Shown here: one piece after another, positions 17,052 to 26,417 of the stretch | Numbering within the stretch: position 1 is the first letter of the stretch | Layout of the letters: each line of letters begins with the position of its first letter | Assembly: GCA_029242355.1 (NCBI GenBank) | Contig: JAQWUC010000068.1 | Span: forward strand, 1-55,796 | DNA from: Paracoccaceae bacterium | GTDB lineage: Bacteria > Pseudomonadota > Alphaproteobacteria > Rhodobacterales > Rhodobacteraceae | Direction: 5' to 3' | DNA: 55,796 nt | Program-made: the position numbers and the translations under genes | Notes under the pieces: generated by a model | The model's database searches: none | What the model was told of the DNA's origin: nothing | What the model saw: the letters and a program-made list of their open reading frames with translations, nothing else

Positions 17052-17354
17052 ATGATAATCAATCATCCCATTTTAGGCCCCCGAGATGCAAACGAATTTG
17101 TTTACAAAGGAGATGCGGAATTATTAAACCGCCCACATTGGACTCCAAATGCGACAAAAAGGGCGACATACGCAGAACAAGAAGAATTCCATGATTATCT
17201 CTATCTGAGAAATAATCCTGCTGGTGAGCATAAAGAACTATGGTACCACGAGCAAGGTGACAGATCTTGGTTAATAATAACACGCGATACACTCACCCAC
17301 CAAATCTCCAAAGTTGAGCTTGTTAGAGAGTTCTTAAAGGAAAAAGTGACATGA
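17052..17354 (+). CDS. mgdB: sarcosine oxidase / N-methylglutamate dehydrogenase delta-type subunit (SoxD/MgdB-like)
   Basis: This is a small subunit of about 100 residues. I start it at MIINHPILGPRDANEFVYKG, because the longer frame overlaps the end of soxB by 38 bp and adds a non-family extension. In classical SoxD the first residues hold CPxCGxR, binding zinc with two further Cys. Here the place is taken by HPILGPR, and no cysteine appears in the chain, so the zinc site seems lost. The remainder (EEFHDYLYLRNNPAGEHKELWYHEQGDRSWLIITRDT) matches SoxD, including the W-x-H-x-x-G-C/D-R region. The gene overlaps the next one by ATGA. Confidence 0.82.
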   Translation: MIINHPILGPRDANEFVYKGDAELLNRPHWTPNATKRATYAEQEEFHDYLYLRNNPAGEHKELWYHEQGDRSWLIITRDTLTHQISKVELVREFLKEKVT

Positions 17355-20293
17355 GCGGAGACTTTCGATTAAAAGGAGGAAGAATCGATAAAAACTGTGA
17401 AATAAATTTCACTTTCAACGGTCAATCAATGAGAGGGTATCTAGGAGATACACTCGCCTCGGCATTACTTGCTAACAAAAAGCATCTTGTTGCTCGGTCT
17501 TTCAAATATCATCGGCCGCGTGGAATTTTCAGCGCAGGATCAGAGGAACCCAATGCGTTAGTAACTCTAGTAAAAGACAATCACTCCGAACCGAATCTAA
17601 GAGCCACTACCATTGAACTCTACGAAGGTCTGGAAGCAAAGAGTCAAAACCATAAGGGTTCGCTAGAATTTGATCTAATGCGGGTTAATGATTTCTTGTC
17701 CCCATTTTTATCAGCAGGTTTTTATTATAAAACATTCATGTGGCCAAAAAAATTCTGGGAAAAACTTTATGAACCCGTGATCAGAGCCGCAGCTGGCCTA
17801 GGCAGCCTAGATATGAAATCTGACCCAAGCGTATATGATAAAGGTTTTTTACACTGCGATCTACTAATTATTGGGGCTGGCCCAGCGGGTTTGATCGCAG
17901 CTTCTGAAGCAGCAAACAATGGCCTGAAAGTTTTAATCTGCGATGAAGATTTTTTACTAGGAGGTCGTCTTAACTCAGACGACGAAAAAATTGAAGGCTT
18001 ATCGTCAGTTGATTGGGTAAGAAAAAAAATTGGTGAATTAAAAAAACTTAAGAATGTCCGTTTGATGAATAGAACGACTGTATATGGGGCATTTGATCAC
18101 GGTATTTTTGGAGCCCTGGAGCGTAAAACAGATCACATCGTGAATAGCCATGGAAAACCACGACAAGTTTTATGGAAAGTTTATTCAAAACGCTCTTTGC
18201 TTTGCGCTGGTGCATCCGAGCGAGGAATAAGTTTTGGAAACAACGACCGTCCAGGAATTCTTCTCTCAAGCGCATTAAGGTCCTACGCTACCAGATGGGC
18301 CGTGAAGCCAGGCGAAAAAATTGCGGTATTTACAAATAATAATGATGGTTGGAGAACTGCACGAGTCTTGAGAGAGAAAGGCTGCAATGTTGTTGCCGTC
18401 ATAGACTCAAGAGAGGATACCTCTGAACAACTCTACGGAATAAACTCTTATAAAGGGAAAACAGTAGTAACTACATCGGGAATTAAAAGAATTAAATCTG
18501 TCACGCTTAACGATGGGACAAAAATTACGGTAGATTGTTTGGGAATTTCAGGAGGATGGAATCCGAATATTCACCTCACTTGTCATCAGAGAGGGCGGCC
18601 GGAATGGAACCATAAAACTCATTGTTTTATCCCAGGAGAAACGCCAATCGGTATGAAAGTAGCAGGTTCAGCGAATGGATTATTTGGGTTATCTGAAATC
18701 ATCCAAGAAACTATTGCAAAAACTCAAGCTATTTGTAAAGAATTGAATTTTACAACAAAAAAAGCGACGCAAATAAAAGCAAGTAGTCAGAACTTAGACA
18801 TTGAACCTCTTTGGCATGTTGCCGAAAGTAAAGCGCGAGCTTGGGTTGACATGCAAAATGATGTAACAACGAAAGATATTTATCAAAGCCACATGGAGGG
18901 ATTTAGATCAGTTGAGCACCTGAAGCGTTATACAACTTTAGGTATGGCAACGGACCAAGGAAAGAACTCCAATATTATTGGGCTGGCAATTATGGCTCAA
19001 ATCCAAAAAAAACCAATAGAAGAGGTTGGGACGACTATATTTAGACCACCTTTTACTCCAATTTCTATTGGTGCTCTCGCTGGAAGGGGGCGCGGAAAAG
19101 ATTTTCGTCCATACAGATTGACTCCTTCCCACAAGTGGGCAACTGAGAATGGTGCAATATTTGTTGAAGCTGGCAATTGGTTGCGAGCTCAATGGTTTCC
19201 AAAGAATGGAGAGACGTTTTGGCGCGATAGCGTTAATAGAGAAGTTAAAGAAACTCGCACCTCAGTAGGAATTTGCGACGTAACAACTCTTGGAAAGATT
19301 GATATCAAAGGGAAGGATGCTGGCGAATTTCTTAATAGAATATATGCAAATAACTTTGGAAAATTACCGATAGGGAAAACACGTTACGGCCTTATGCTCA
19401 GGGAAGACGGAATCGCTTATGACGATGGAACAACCGCTCGGTTTTCTGAAAACCATTTCGTAATGACTACTACGACAGCGAATGCGGTGCTAGTATTTAG
19501 GAATCTTGAGTTTTATAGGCAATGTATCTGGTCTGACTTTGACGTGCATTTAATTTCAACAACAGACATGTGGGCTCAATTTGCGGTAGCGGGTCCTAAT
19601 TCACGGAAATTATTACAAAAAATTGTGGATAAAGAATTTGATATTTCAAACGAGAAATTTCCTTTTATGGGATGTAAAGAAATCACGGTTTGTGACGGAA
19701 TTATCGCGAGACTATTTCGTATTTCTTTCTCTGGTGAATTAGCCTTCGAATTAGCTGTGCCAACACGTTATGGGGATAGTTTAATCAGAGTATTAATGGA
19801 GGCGGGCAAAGAATTTCAAGTAACCCCTTATGGAACTGAGGCCTTAGGTGTGATGCGAATTGAAAAAGGGCACGCAGCAGGCAACGAACTCAACGGGCAA
19901 ACTTCAGCGCAAAACCTTGGAATGGGACGTATGATTTCTAAGAAAAATGACTGTGTTGGAAATATCATGTCCGAAAGAGAAGAATTTGATGATAAGGATG
20001 GCTTACGTTTGGTTGGGTTTAAACCAATGACTCGATCTCAACAACTAAAAGCTGGTGCGCATTTTTTCTCCAAAGGGAAAAAGTACAATATGGATACTGA
20101 TGAAGGATGGATGACATCCGTGGCGTATTCCCCAATACTAGAACATTATATCGGTCTAGGCTATATAAAAAACGGTAGTAATCGGCTTGGAGAGAAAGTT
20201 ATGTCAGTAGACCTACTCAATAATCAAATTTTTGAAGTTGAAATAGTTTCTCCACATTTTCTTGATCCAGAGGGAGAACGTCTTCGTGCCTAA
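17351..20293 (+). CDS. mgdC: sarcosine oxidase / N-methylglutamate dehydrogenase alpha-type subunit (SoxA/MgdC-like)
   Basis: This large subunit of 980 residues has full SoxA architecture. An N-terminal ferredoxin-like fold (about 10-85) includes FTFNGQSMRGYLGDTLASALLA and the SFKYHRPRGIFSAGSEEPNA segment. An FAD/NAD(P) domain follows (LLIIGAGPAGLIAASEAANN, about 173-192), then a GcvT-like folate-binding domain (about 590-980) with TPYGTEALGVMRIEKGHAAGNELNG. The folate domain accepts the one-carbon unit as 5,10-methylene-tetrahydrofolate. It is overlapped at both ends (ATGA upstream, soxG inside its 3' end), so it is tightly coupled with its partners. The neighbouring folate genes fit this chemistry. 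Confidence 0.87.
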   Translation: MSGDFRLKGGRIDKNCEINFTFNGQSMRGYLGDTLASALLANKKHLVARSFKYHRPRGIFSAGSEEPNALVTLVKDNHSEPNLRATTIELYEGLEAKSQNHKGSLEFDLMRVNDFLSPFLSAGFYYKTFMWPKKFWEKLYEPVIRAAAGLGSLDMKSDPSVYDKGFLHCDLLIIGAGPAGLIAASEAANNGLKVLICDEDFLLGGRLNSDDEKIEGLSSVDWVRKKIGELKKLKNVRLMNRTTVYGAFDHGIFGALERKTDHIVNSHGKPRQVLWKVYSKRSLLCAGASERGISFGNNDRPGILLSSALRSYATRWAVKPGEKIAVFTNNNDGWRTARVLREKGCNVVAVIDSREDTSEQLYGINSYKGKTVVTTSGIKRIKSVTLNDGTKITVDCLGISGGWNPNIHLTCHQRGRPEWNHKTHCFIPGETPIGMKVAGSANGLFGLSEIIQETIAKTQAICKELNFTTKKATQIKASSQNLDIEPLWHVAESKARAWVDMQNDVTTKDIYQSHMEGFRSVEHLKRYTTLGMATDQGKNSNIIGLAIMAQIQKKPIEEVGTTIFRPPFTPISIGALAGRGRGKDFRPYRLTPSHKWATENGAIFVEAGNWLRAQWFPKNGETFWRDSVNREVKETRTSVGICDVTTLGKIDIKGKDAGEFLNRIYANNFGKLPIGKTRYGLMLREDGIAYDDGTTARFSENHFVMTTTTANAVLVFRNLEFYRQCIWSDFDVHLISTTDMWAQFAVAGPNSRKLLQKIVDKEFDISNEKFPFMGCKEITVCDGIIARLFRISFSGELAFELAVPTRYGDSLIRVLMEAGKEFQVTPYGTEALGVMRIEKGHAAGNELNGQTSAQNLGMGRMISKKNDCVGNIMSEREEFDDKDGLRLVGFKPMTRSQQLKAGAHFFSKGKKYNMDTDEGWMTSVAYSPILEHYIGLGYIKNGSNRLGEKVMSVDLLNNQIFEVEIVSPHFLDPEGERLRA

Positions 20294-20852
20294 ATATAAA
20301 TTGAAAAGCAACGCACCGCTTGCTAATCACAAAAATGTAATAAATAAAATTAAAATCTCCTCAATAGAAAAAGTAGAACTTTTTTCACTCGCAATTCCAA
20401 TCGACGGTGAAAAAAAAGCAAAAACCGCCCTTGCAAAAGTGATTAAGTGTAAAATACCATCTCCTGGGAATTGTGTGGTTTCTGTTGAACAAAAGCTAAA
20501 ACTCCTTCGGCTTGCCCCTGAGCAAGCCCTTTTATATTTTAGCAACCAAAATCTACCTCAAATACAAAAAACCTTACAAGCACTTAAAAAATCGTTCTAT
20601 ATCACAGAACAAAGCGATGCCTGGTCAGGAATCAAAGTAAGCGGGCAACAAGTTATCGCGTGCCTAGAAAGAATATGCCCCATTGACCTTTCCTATGACT
20701 CTTTTGGAATAAATTGTTTTGCAAGAACCTCAATGGAACACCTCAATACAATAATAATAAGAAATAAAAGAACTGAATTTGAACTATTTTCAGGGAGTTC
20801 TTCGGCAAAATCATTTTTGCACGCAATTGAAACATCAGCACAAAATATTTAA
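20286..20852 (+). CDS. mgdD: sarcosine oxidase / N-methylglutamate dehydrogenase gamma-type subunit (SoxG/MgdD-like)
   Basis: This is a SoxG-family subunit of about 188 residues. It is weakly conserved in sequence but placed correctly behind soxA. The recognisable part is [12 protein letters not shown] (about 77-88), [31 protein letters not shown] (about 111-141), and [17 protein letters not shown], which matches the S-D-x-W and R-x-x-x-x-H-x-x-x-x-I pattern of GcvT-like SoxG proteins. I chose GTG at 20286, with GGGAG 9 nt upstream; the longer open frame has no better signal. It overlaps soxA by 8 bp, and its stop shares the A of the next start as TAATG. It is lysine- and isoleucine-rich, and more divergent than its neighbours. 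Confidence 0.78.
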   Translation: MPKYKLKSNAPLANHKNVINKIKISSIEKVELFSLAIPIDGEKKAKTALAKVIKCKIPSPGNCVVSVEQKLKLLRLAPEQALLYFSNQNLPQIQKTLQALKKSFYITEQSDAWSGIKVSGQQVIACLERICPIDLSYDSFGINCFARTSMEHLNTIIIRNKRTEFELFSGSSSAKSFLHAIETSAQNI

Positions 20853-22543
20853 TGGGAGTAAAAAAATTGGAAATAAAGACCGACATAGAGATAGCACGCC
20901 AAGCAAAAAAACAAGTGATTCAAAAAATAGGAGAGAAACTAGACATCCCACCAGATCAATTGCTTCCGTTTGGACACGACAAAGCAAAACTCTCTGCTGA
21001 ATTTATTAAAGAACAAGAGACAAAATCCGATGGAAAATTAATTTTGGTAACAGCTATAAACCCTACTCCAGCTGGCGAAGGAAAGACCACAACTACTGTT
21101 GGTCTTGGCGATGGATTAAATGCTATTGGAAAAAAAACTGCCATATGCATTAGAGAGGCGTCACTTGGACCATGCTTTGGAATGAAAGGTGGTGCGGCTG
21201 GTGGTGGATACGCTCAAGTTGTTCCGATGGAAGAAATGAATTTACACTTTACGGGTGACTTTCATGCAATAACAAGTGCTCACAATTTGTTATCGGCGAT
21301 GATTGATAATCATATCTACTGGGGGAATGAGGCCGAAATTGATTTGCGGCGGGTGGTCTGGCGTAGGGTTCTTGACATGAACGATCGGGCTCTTAGGGAT
21401 ATTGTAACAAGCCTTGGAGGAGTTTCAAATGGATACCCGAGACAAGCTGGATTTGATATAACAGTAGCATCAGAAGTTATGGCAATATTATGTTTAGCTT
21501 TAGATCTTGAAGATCTACAAAAAAGATTAGGAGACATTATCGTGGCATACAGGAGAGATAAATCTCCTGTGTACTGTCGGGACATAAATGCAGATGGTGC
21601 AATGACAGTGTTGCTTCAGCAAGCCATGCAACCAAACCTAGTTCAAACTCTAGAAAATAATCCCGCCTTTGTTCACGGCGGTCCTTTTGCAAATATTGCT
21701 CATGGTTGCAATTCCGTAATTGCCACTAAAACTGCTTTAAAGTTAGCAGATTACGTTGTTACAGAAGCTGGCTTTGGAGCAGATTTGGGCGCTGAGAAAT
21801 TCATGAATATAAAATGCCGTAAAGCAGGATTATCTCCATCTGTTATCGTTATTGTTGCAACCGTTCGCGCGATGAAAATGAATGGTGGGGTGAGTAAGGC
21901 TAATTTAGGACAAGAAAATGTTAACGCCGTCGAAGCAGGCTGCTCAAACCTTGGAAGGCACATAGAGAATTTAAAGTCCTTTGGGGTCCCTGTAATCGTT
22001 GGAATCAACCACTTTGTGAAAGATACAGATGCAGAGGTTCAAGCAATCAAGAACTATGCTGAAAAAGGCGGCTCAGAAGCAATCCTATGTAAACACTGGG
22101 CAAACGGATCGCAAGGCACTTTAGAATTAGCAAAAAGAGTGGCGGAAATTGCCGATAGTGGCATCGCAAATTTCTCTCCACTTTATAAAGACGAAATTTC
22201 TTTATTTGCAAAAATTGAAACTATAGCAAAAAGCATTTATCGTGCTGACGAAGTTGTAGCTGACCAATCAATTAAAGATCAGTTGGAATCTTGGGAGAAA
22301 GCAGGTTATGGCCATCTTCCGGTATGCATGGCCAAAACACAATACAGCTTCACAACTGATCCCAATCGACGGGGAGCTCCTGATGGGCATTCCTTACCTA
22401 TTCGGGAAGTTCGTTTGTCCGCTGGAGCAGGTTTCATTGTAGTAATTTGTGGACAGATAATGACAATGCCTGGTCTTCCAAGAGTTCCAAGCGCTGAAGC
22501 AATATGCCTTAATAAAGATGGTAATATTGAAGGTTTATTTTAA
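20852..22543 (+). CDS. fhs: formate-tetrahydrofolate ligase
   Basis: This is an ATP-dependent enzyme joining formate and tetrahydrofolate to give 10-formyl-THF. Run in reverse it releases formate and makes ATP. The 563 residues match the family. The P-loop is [20 protein letters not shown] (about 66-85), followed by the folate-site stretch [20 protein letters not shown] (about 96-115) and later [21 protein letters not shown] near the C-terminus. It starts in a TAATG overlap with soxG, so it is translated with the dehydrogenase that delivers methylene-THF. Together with FolD it forms an oxidation route for methyl groups from methylated amines, which in marine bacteria is reported to supply energy. 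Confidence 0.93.
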   Translation: MGVKKLEIKTDIEIARQAKKQVIQKIGEKLDIPPDQLLPFGHDKAKLSAEFIKEQETKSDGKLILVTAINPTPAGEGKTTTTVGLGDGLNAIGKKTAICIREASLGPCFGMKGGAAGGGYAQVVPMEEMNLHFTGDFHAITSAHNLLSAMIDNHIYWGNEAEIDLRRVVWRRVLDMNDRALRDIVTSLGGVSNGYPRQAGFDITVASEVMAILCLALDLEDLQKRLGDIIVAYRRDKSPVYCRDINADGAMTVLLQQAMQPNLVQTLENNPAFVHGGPFANIAHGCNSVIATKTALKLADYVVTEAGFGADLGAEKFMNIKCRKAGLSPSVIVIVATVRAMKMNGGVSKANLGQENVNAVEAGCSNLGRHIENLKSFGVPVIVGINHFVKDTDAEVQAIKNYAEKGGSEAILCKHWANGSQGTLELAKRVAEIADSGIANFSPLYKDEISLFAKIETIAKSIYRADEVVADQSIKDQLESWEKAGYGHLPVCMAKTQYSFTTDPNRRGAPDGHSLPIREVRLSAGAGFIVVICGQIMTMPGLPRVPSAEAICLNKDGNIEGLF

Positions 22544-22566
22544 CCATTTTCGTATAAGGAGTAAAA

Positions 22567-23466
22567 ATGGCACAGATAATTGATGGTAAAGCCTTTGCAG
22601 CAGACGTTCGTCAAAAGGTAAAAAAATATGTGAATAGAATCAAAGAAACTCACGGTATTACGCCCGGCTTAGCTGTCGTGCTTGTTGGTGAAGATCCAGC
22701 CAGTCAGGTATATGTCAGGAATAAAGGAAAACAAACTCTAGAAGTTGGAATGAACTCATTCGAGCACAAACTTGATAAAACTTGCTCTGAGGAGGTTCTT
22801 TTATCACTAATTAACGATCTTAATCTCGATCCAAACGTTCACGGCATACTTTGCCAACTTCCCTTACCTGATCACATGAATGAAAATCTAGTTATTAATT
22901 CGATAAGTCCAGAAAAAGATGTGGAGGGCTTTCACATCTCTAATGGTGGGCTTCTTAGTACCGGTCAAAGCTCGATGGTTCCATGCACTCCACTTGGTTG
23001 CTTACTATTACTTCGAAATCATTTGGGTGATCTAACTGGAAAATCAGCAGTAGTTGTTGGTCGCTCTAATATTGTCGGAAAACCAATGGCTAGCCTCCTC
23101 CTGAAAGACAGTTGCACTGTCACAATTGCACATTCAAGAACCATGAATATTACTGAAGTTTGTTCAAAAGCTGATATACTTGTCGCTGCGGTCGGTCGCC
23201 CAGAAATGATTAAGGGAGATTGGATAAAACCTGGAGCAACCGTAATCGACGTTGGTATCAATCGAATCCCAGCACCAGAAAAAGAAGAAAACAAAACTAG
23301 GATTGTTGGCGATGTCCATTTTGAATCCTGTGAACGTGTAGCAGGAGGAATTACGCCTGTGCCAGGGGGAGTGGGCCCAATGACTATTGCCTGTCTATTA
23401 GCGAATACGGTAACAGCTTTTTGTAGAGAAAAAGGTCTTGAGCCACCTTCAGAGATAACAGTATAA
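22567..23466 (+). CDS. folD: bifunctional methylene-THF dehydrogenase / methenyl-THF cyclohydrolase
   Basis: This enzyme interconverts 5,10-methylene-THF, methenyl-THF and 10-formyl-THF with NADP. Its length is 299 residues. The substrate and catalytic segment is [19 protein letters not shown], with the key Tyr and Lys of YVRNK (about 50-54). [18 protein letters not shown] (about 94-111) and the signature [17 protein letters not shown] (about 161-177) follow, and [18 protein letters not shown] closes the family pattern. AAGGAG lies 5 nt upstream of the ATG, and the gap to fhs is 23 bp. The stop codon lies inside a long palindrome that probably ends the operon. Confidence 0.93.
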   Translation: MAQIIDGKAFAADVRQKVKKYVNRIKETHGITPGLAVVLVGEDPASQVYVRNKGKQTLEVGMNSFEHKLDKTCSEEVLLSLINDLNLDPNVHGILCQLPLPDHMNENLVINSISPEKDVEGFHISNGGLLSTGQSSMVPCTPLGCLLLLRNHLGDLTGKSAVVVGRSNIVGKPMASLLLKDSCTVTIAHSRTMNITEVCSKADILVAAVGRPEMIKGDWIKPGATVIDVGINRIPAPEKEENKTRIVGDVHFESCERVAGGITPVPGGVGPMTIACLLANTVTAFCREKGLEPPSEITV

Positions 23467-23500
23467 ATTTAGTTTAATATTAAACTAAATTTATACTGTT
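23457..23500. terminator. 44-nt perfect palindrome between convergent genes
   Basis: The left arm 23457-23478 is fully complementary to the right arm 23479-23500 with no unpaired centre. It includes the folD stop codon. The arms are AT-rich (AACAGTATAAATTTAGTTTA and on). As RNA it would form a long hairpin of about 20 bp with a small terminal loop. It lies between the convergent folD and Gfo/Idh genes, so a bidirectional terminator is the natural reading; the right side continues into TTTAATTT. Confidence 0.65.
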
Positions 23501-23510
23501 TAATTTGCGT

Positions 23511-24641
23511 TCACCGCAAAATTGTCTCAGTAGTTAACCACTGCGTTTCTCCAGACGACTTTTTTATCAAATCTACAAGAGACTGCACTCGCAATCCAGC
23601 TTCGAAATTAAATGGTTCAGCTCCAATACCAGCAATCGCTTCGACAAAACCTTTAACCTCGATGGCTTTTAAATCACCAAATCCAAGTTGATGTCCCGGC
23701 GCGACACAAAACCTACCATATGGTTCATGTTCGGGGCTAGAAACAATAGTCTTAAAACCCTTTTCACCTTCAGGATCATCGTTTTTATAAAAGAGAAGTT
23801 CATTTAACCGTTCCTGTGAGAAAAAAAGTGCTCCTTTACTTACAAAAACTTCAAAGTCATGTTGCATTTTTCGACCCATAGCAATCCAATTAGCTTCAAT
23901 ACTTCCCGAAGCGCCGTTCTCAAATTTTAAAAAAGCCCTTGTAACATCATCCGTAAATACATTTTCCATCTCTCCTGAAAAATTTGGTCGTTGATGAACG
24001 GAGGTTACGCAATTTCCTAAAACCTCGGAAATTGGCCCAATTAAGAATTCAGCCGTTGCAATAATGTGGCTACCTAAGTCCGCTAGAGCCCCTCCTCCCA
24101 CTGGATCATGACGCCAACTGAATTGACTATCCGCTGAAGCCATATAGTCTTCTGCATGAATACCTCTAAATCCTCTTATCTCTCCTAAATCACCGTTTCT
24201 TATAATCTGTTGGGCCTTTAATAGTAATGGATTACAAATATAATTAAACCCAACCTGAGTCATTACCCTCGAACTTTTCGAGGCATCGCTCATTTCCTTT
24301 GCATCTTGAACTGAGATGGATAACGGTTTTTCACAATACACGTGTTTTCCAGCTCTAATCGCAGCCAAAGCCATTTCTTTATGAAAGGAATTCGGTGAAG
24401 TGATGTTAATCACATCAATACTTTCATCTTGGATTAATTCTTGCCAATTCCCAGAATATTCACCCACTCCCAATTCCAAAGCTGCCTTAGACGCCAAGTC
24501 TTCGGAAATATCCGCTAGTTTTTTTAGTCTTAGTTTATAAGGAAGATCAAAAACACGATTAGCAGCAGAAATTCCAAAAACATGCGTTTTACCCATAAAT
24601 CCTGTACCAATAAGACCAAAGTTTAATTCTTTCTTTCCCAT
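23511..24641 (-). CDS. Gfo/Idh/MocA-family sugar oxidoreductase
   Basis: This NAD(P)-dependent dehydrogenase of 376 residues is related to myo-inositol 2-dehydrogenase and glucose-fructose oxidoreductase. The N-terminal Rossmann motif is FGLIGTGFMGKTHVFG (about 8-23). The nicotinamide-site EKP motif is in HVYCEKPLSISVQDAKEM (about 94-111). WRHDPVGGGALADLGSHIIA (about 175-194) carries the GG-x-x-D-x-x-x-H catalytic pattern with Asp and His. The start follows the D-hydroxyacid dehydrogenase stop by 3 bp, so the two are co-transcribed. The substrate is a sugar, inositol or sugar-like compound; it cannot be narrowed from sequence. Confidence 0.85.
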   Translation of the reverse strand: MGKKELNFGLIGTGFMGKTHVFGISAANRVFDLPYKLRLKKLADISEDLASKAALELGVGEYSGNWQELIQDESIDVINITSPNSFHKEMALAAIRAGKHVYCEKPLSISVQDAKEMSDASKSSRVMTQVGFNYICNPLLLKAQQIIRNGDLGEIRGFRGIHAEDYMASADSQFSWRHDPVGGGALADLGSHIIATAEFLIGPISEVLGNCVTSVHQRPNFSGEMENVFTDDVTRAFLKFENGASGSIEANWIAMGRKMQHDFEVFVSKGALFFSQERLNELLFYKNDDPEGEKGFKTIVSSPEHEPYGRFCVAPGHQLGFGDLKAIEVKGFVEAIAGIGAEPFNFEAGLRVQSLVDLIKKSSGETQWLTTETILR

Positions 24642-24644
24642 ATT

Positions 24645-25598
24645 TTAAATCTTTTTATTTACCACTAAGGACATATCAAGGTTGCCGTCAAAAAAATCAA
24701 TTGCGTTTTTCACTGAGGACACCGCCATAGCGGCCGCGGATTCTTTTGATAATCCAGCTACATGAGGAGAAAGAATGACCTGTTGTAAAAGATAAAATGG
24801 GTTTTTTTCCAATGGTGGCTCATCCTCAAACACATCAAGTCCTGCTGCCCCCACTTTCCCATTTTTCAAAGCATTAATTAAATCTTCTTCTTTAATTATA
24901 CCGCCACGGGCTGTGTTCACAATAACAACGCCCGTCTTCATACGGTCAAATTCTTTTTTACCAATAATAGGCTTTTCAACTCTTGGCATGTTGACAGATA
25001 TACAATCCGCGGTAGTGATCGCCATATTTAAATCGTCAACCTTCTCTACCGAACCATCAGGCCATTGTTTGCTATCTATAAATGGGTCATATGCAAAAAC
25101 GTGCATACCAAAGGCGGTAGCCATTTTAGCCAACCGCCTTCCTATTCTACCATAACCCAAAATTAACAAATTTTTTCCATTCACCTCCTCTGGCTCTAAT
25201 AGATTTCGGTAATCCCAAGGTCCAACTCGAACTGCCCTGTCATTCTTGATAACTCGCTTGAAAGCGGCTAAAAGCAAAGTCATAGACTGCTCGGCAACAG
25301 ATTGTGAATTCACATCTCCAACAATAGTTAAAGGTATATTCTTTTCTGTAAGCGCAGCTACATCCACAGCGTCATACCCTACGCCGTGACGTGAAACCAT
25401 TTTTAACTTTTCACTACTAAAAATATCTTCTCTACCCAAAGTTTGAGTTCTTATGACTAAAGCGTCAGCATCTTTTATGTGCTTTTTATAACTAAAATCA
25501 CTATTTCCGGGCAGATAGGTATATGTAAAATCTTTTCTTGTTTTAATCAGCTCTATGCCACTCTCGTGGATTGCCCCGGCAATAAGAAGGTGTGGCAT
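24645..25598 (-). CDS. D-isomer-specific 2-hydroxyacid dehydrogenase (SerA/GhrB-like)
   Basis: This NAD(P)-dependent dehydrogenase of 317 residues has no C-terminal ACT domain. The cofactor motif is LLILGYGRIGRRLAKMATAFGM (about 144-165). The catalytic residues are the Arg in VNTARGGIIKEEDLINAL (about 227-244), the Glu in VFEDEPPLEKNPF and the His in LSPHVAGLSKES. It is shorter than biosynthetic SerA, so hydroxypyruvate/glyoxylate reductase or a phosphoglycerate-like activity in a catabolic route are both possible. It forms a two-gene unit with the Gfo/Idh gene 3 bp downstream and is divergent from the glutathione S-transferase gene. Confidence 0.83.
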   Translation of the reverse strand: MPHLLIAGAIHESGIELIKTRKDFTYTYLPGNSDFSYKKHIKDADALVIRTQTLGREDIFSSEKLKMVSRHGVGYDAVDVAALTEKNIPLTIVGDVNSQSVAEQSMTLLLAAFKRVIKNDRAVRVGPWDYRNLLEPEEVNGKNLLILGYGRIGRRLAKMATAFGMHVFAYDPFIDSKQWPDGSVEKVDDLNMAITTADCISVNMPRVEKPIIGKKEFDRMKTGVVIVNTARGGIIKEEDLINALKNGKVGAAGLDVFEDEPPLEKNPFYLLQQVILSPHVAGLSKESAAAMAVSSVKNAIDFFDGNLDMSLVVNKKI

Positions 25599-25709
25599 GT
25601 AAACCCCAAGTTTTTGGCTTAAATAATTCTATTCGGCACGCTGAAGTGTTGCATGACTTTAAAAAGCTTGGTAGTGAATTGCAACTATAATTTAGGTAGA
25701 GTTCACAGA

Positions 25710-26330
25710 ATGTTAACATTATATTACGCAAGGAATACATGTGCTTTTGCTGCGCACGTTGTTCTTGAGGATGCTAAAGCTAAGTATCAAACGGTAGAAA
25801 TTGACTTTAAAAAAACTGAACAAAAATCAATCAATTACCAAAGAATAAATCCCAAACAAAGGGTTCCTTCTTTAGCTACGCCAAACGGTATAATTACTGA
25901 GACCATGGCAATTATGCTTTATGTTGCACAGGAACATCCTGAAATGAGTTTAGTACCAAATAATAACTTTGAATTCGCTAGAGTTCAAAGCTTTAACTCT
26001 TATTTAGCATCAACAGTCCATGTTGCCCATTCTCATAAGCACAGAGGGAATCGTTGGGCGACCGATGAGCACGCTCTTGCAAATATGACAAACAAAGTTC
26101 AAGCAAACATGACGGAGTGTGGGAATTTTATCGAGAAAGAATTATTAACTGGCCCCTGGGTTTTGGGGGATAATTACAGCATTTGCGATCCTTATTTAGC
26201 TGTTATTACACGCTGGCTTGGTGACGATAATGTAGACACCTCGCAATTCCCCAGAATTATGGAACATAATCGACTGATTAAAGAGCGGCAATCAATGAAA
26301 AAAGTAACCAAAATTCACAACCCTGAGTAA
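25710..26330 (+). CDS. glutathione S-transferase family protein
   Basis: This is a GST of 206 residues. The thioredoxin-like N-domain starts MLTLYYARNTCAFAAHVVLEDAK; KQRVPSLATPNGIITETMAIMLYV (about 47-70) gives the cis-Pro (VPSL) and the glutathione-contacting Glu-Thr. The C-terminal helical domain has the usual N-capping region (TGPWVLGDNYSICDPYLAVITRWL, about 150-175). The longer open frame starts 19 codons earlier, but those residues do not fit the GST fold, and AGGTAGAG lies upstream of the chosen ATG. It is a single gene divergent from the hydroxyacid dehydrogenase; no substrate can be named. Confidence 0.83.
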   Translation: MLTLYYARNTCAFAAHVVLEDAKAKYQTVEIDFKKTEQKSINYQRINPKQRVPSLATPNGIITETMAIMLYVAQEHPEMSLVPNNNFEFARVQSFNSYLASTVHVAHSHKHRGNRWATDEHALANMTNKVQANMTECGNFIEKELLTGPWVLGDNYSICDPYLAVITRWLGDDNVDTSQFPRIMEHNRLIKERQSMKKVTKIHNPE

Positions 26331-26417
26331 ATGCACAAATTTACGATAATTGGAGCTCAGCAGGATGAAAAGCCTTGTAATAAAAATATAAACGCTGTTC
26401 TCATAATGATCATCAGG

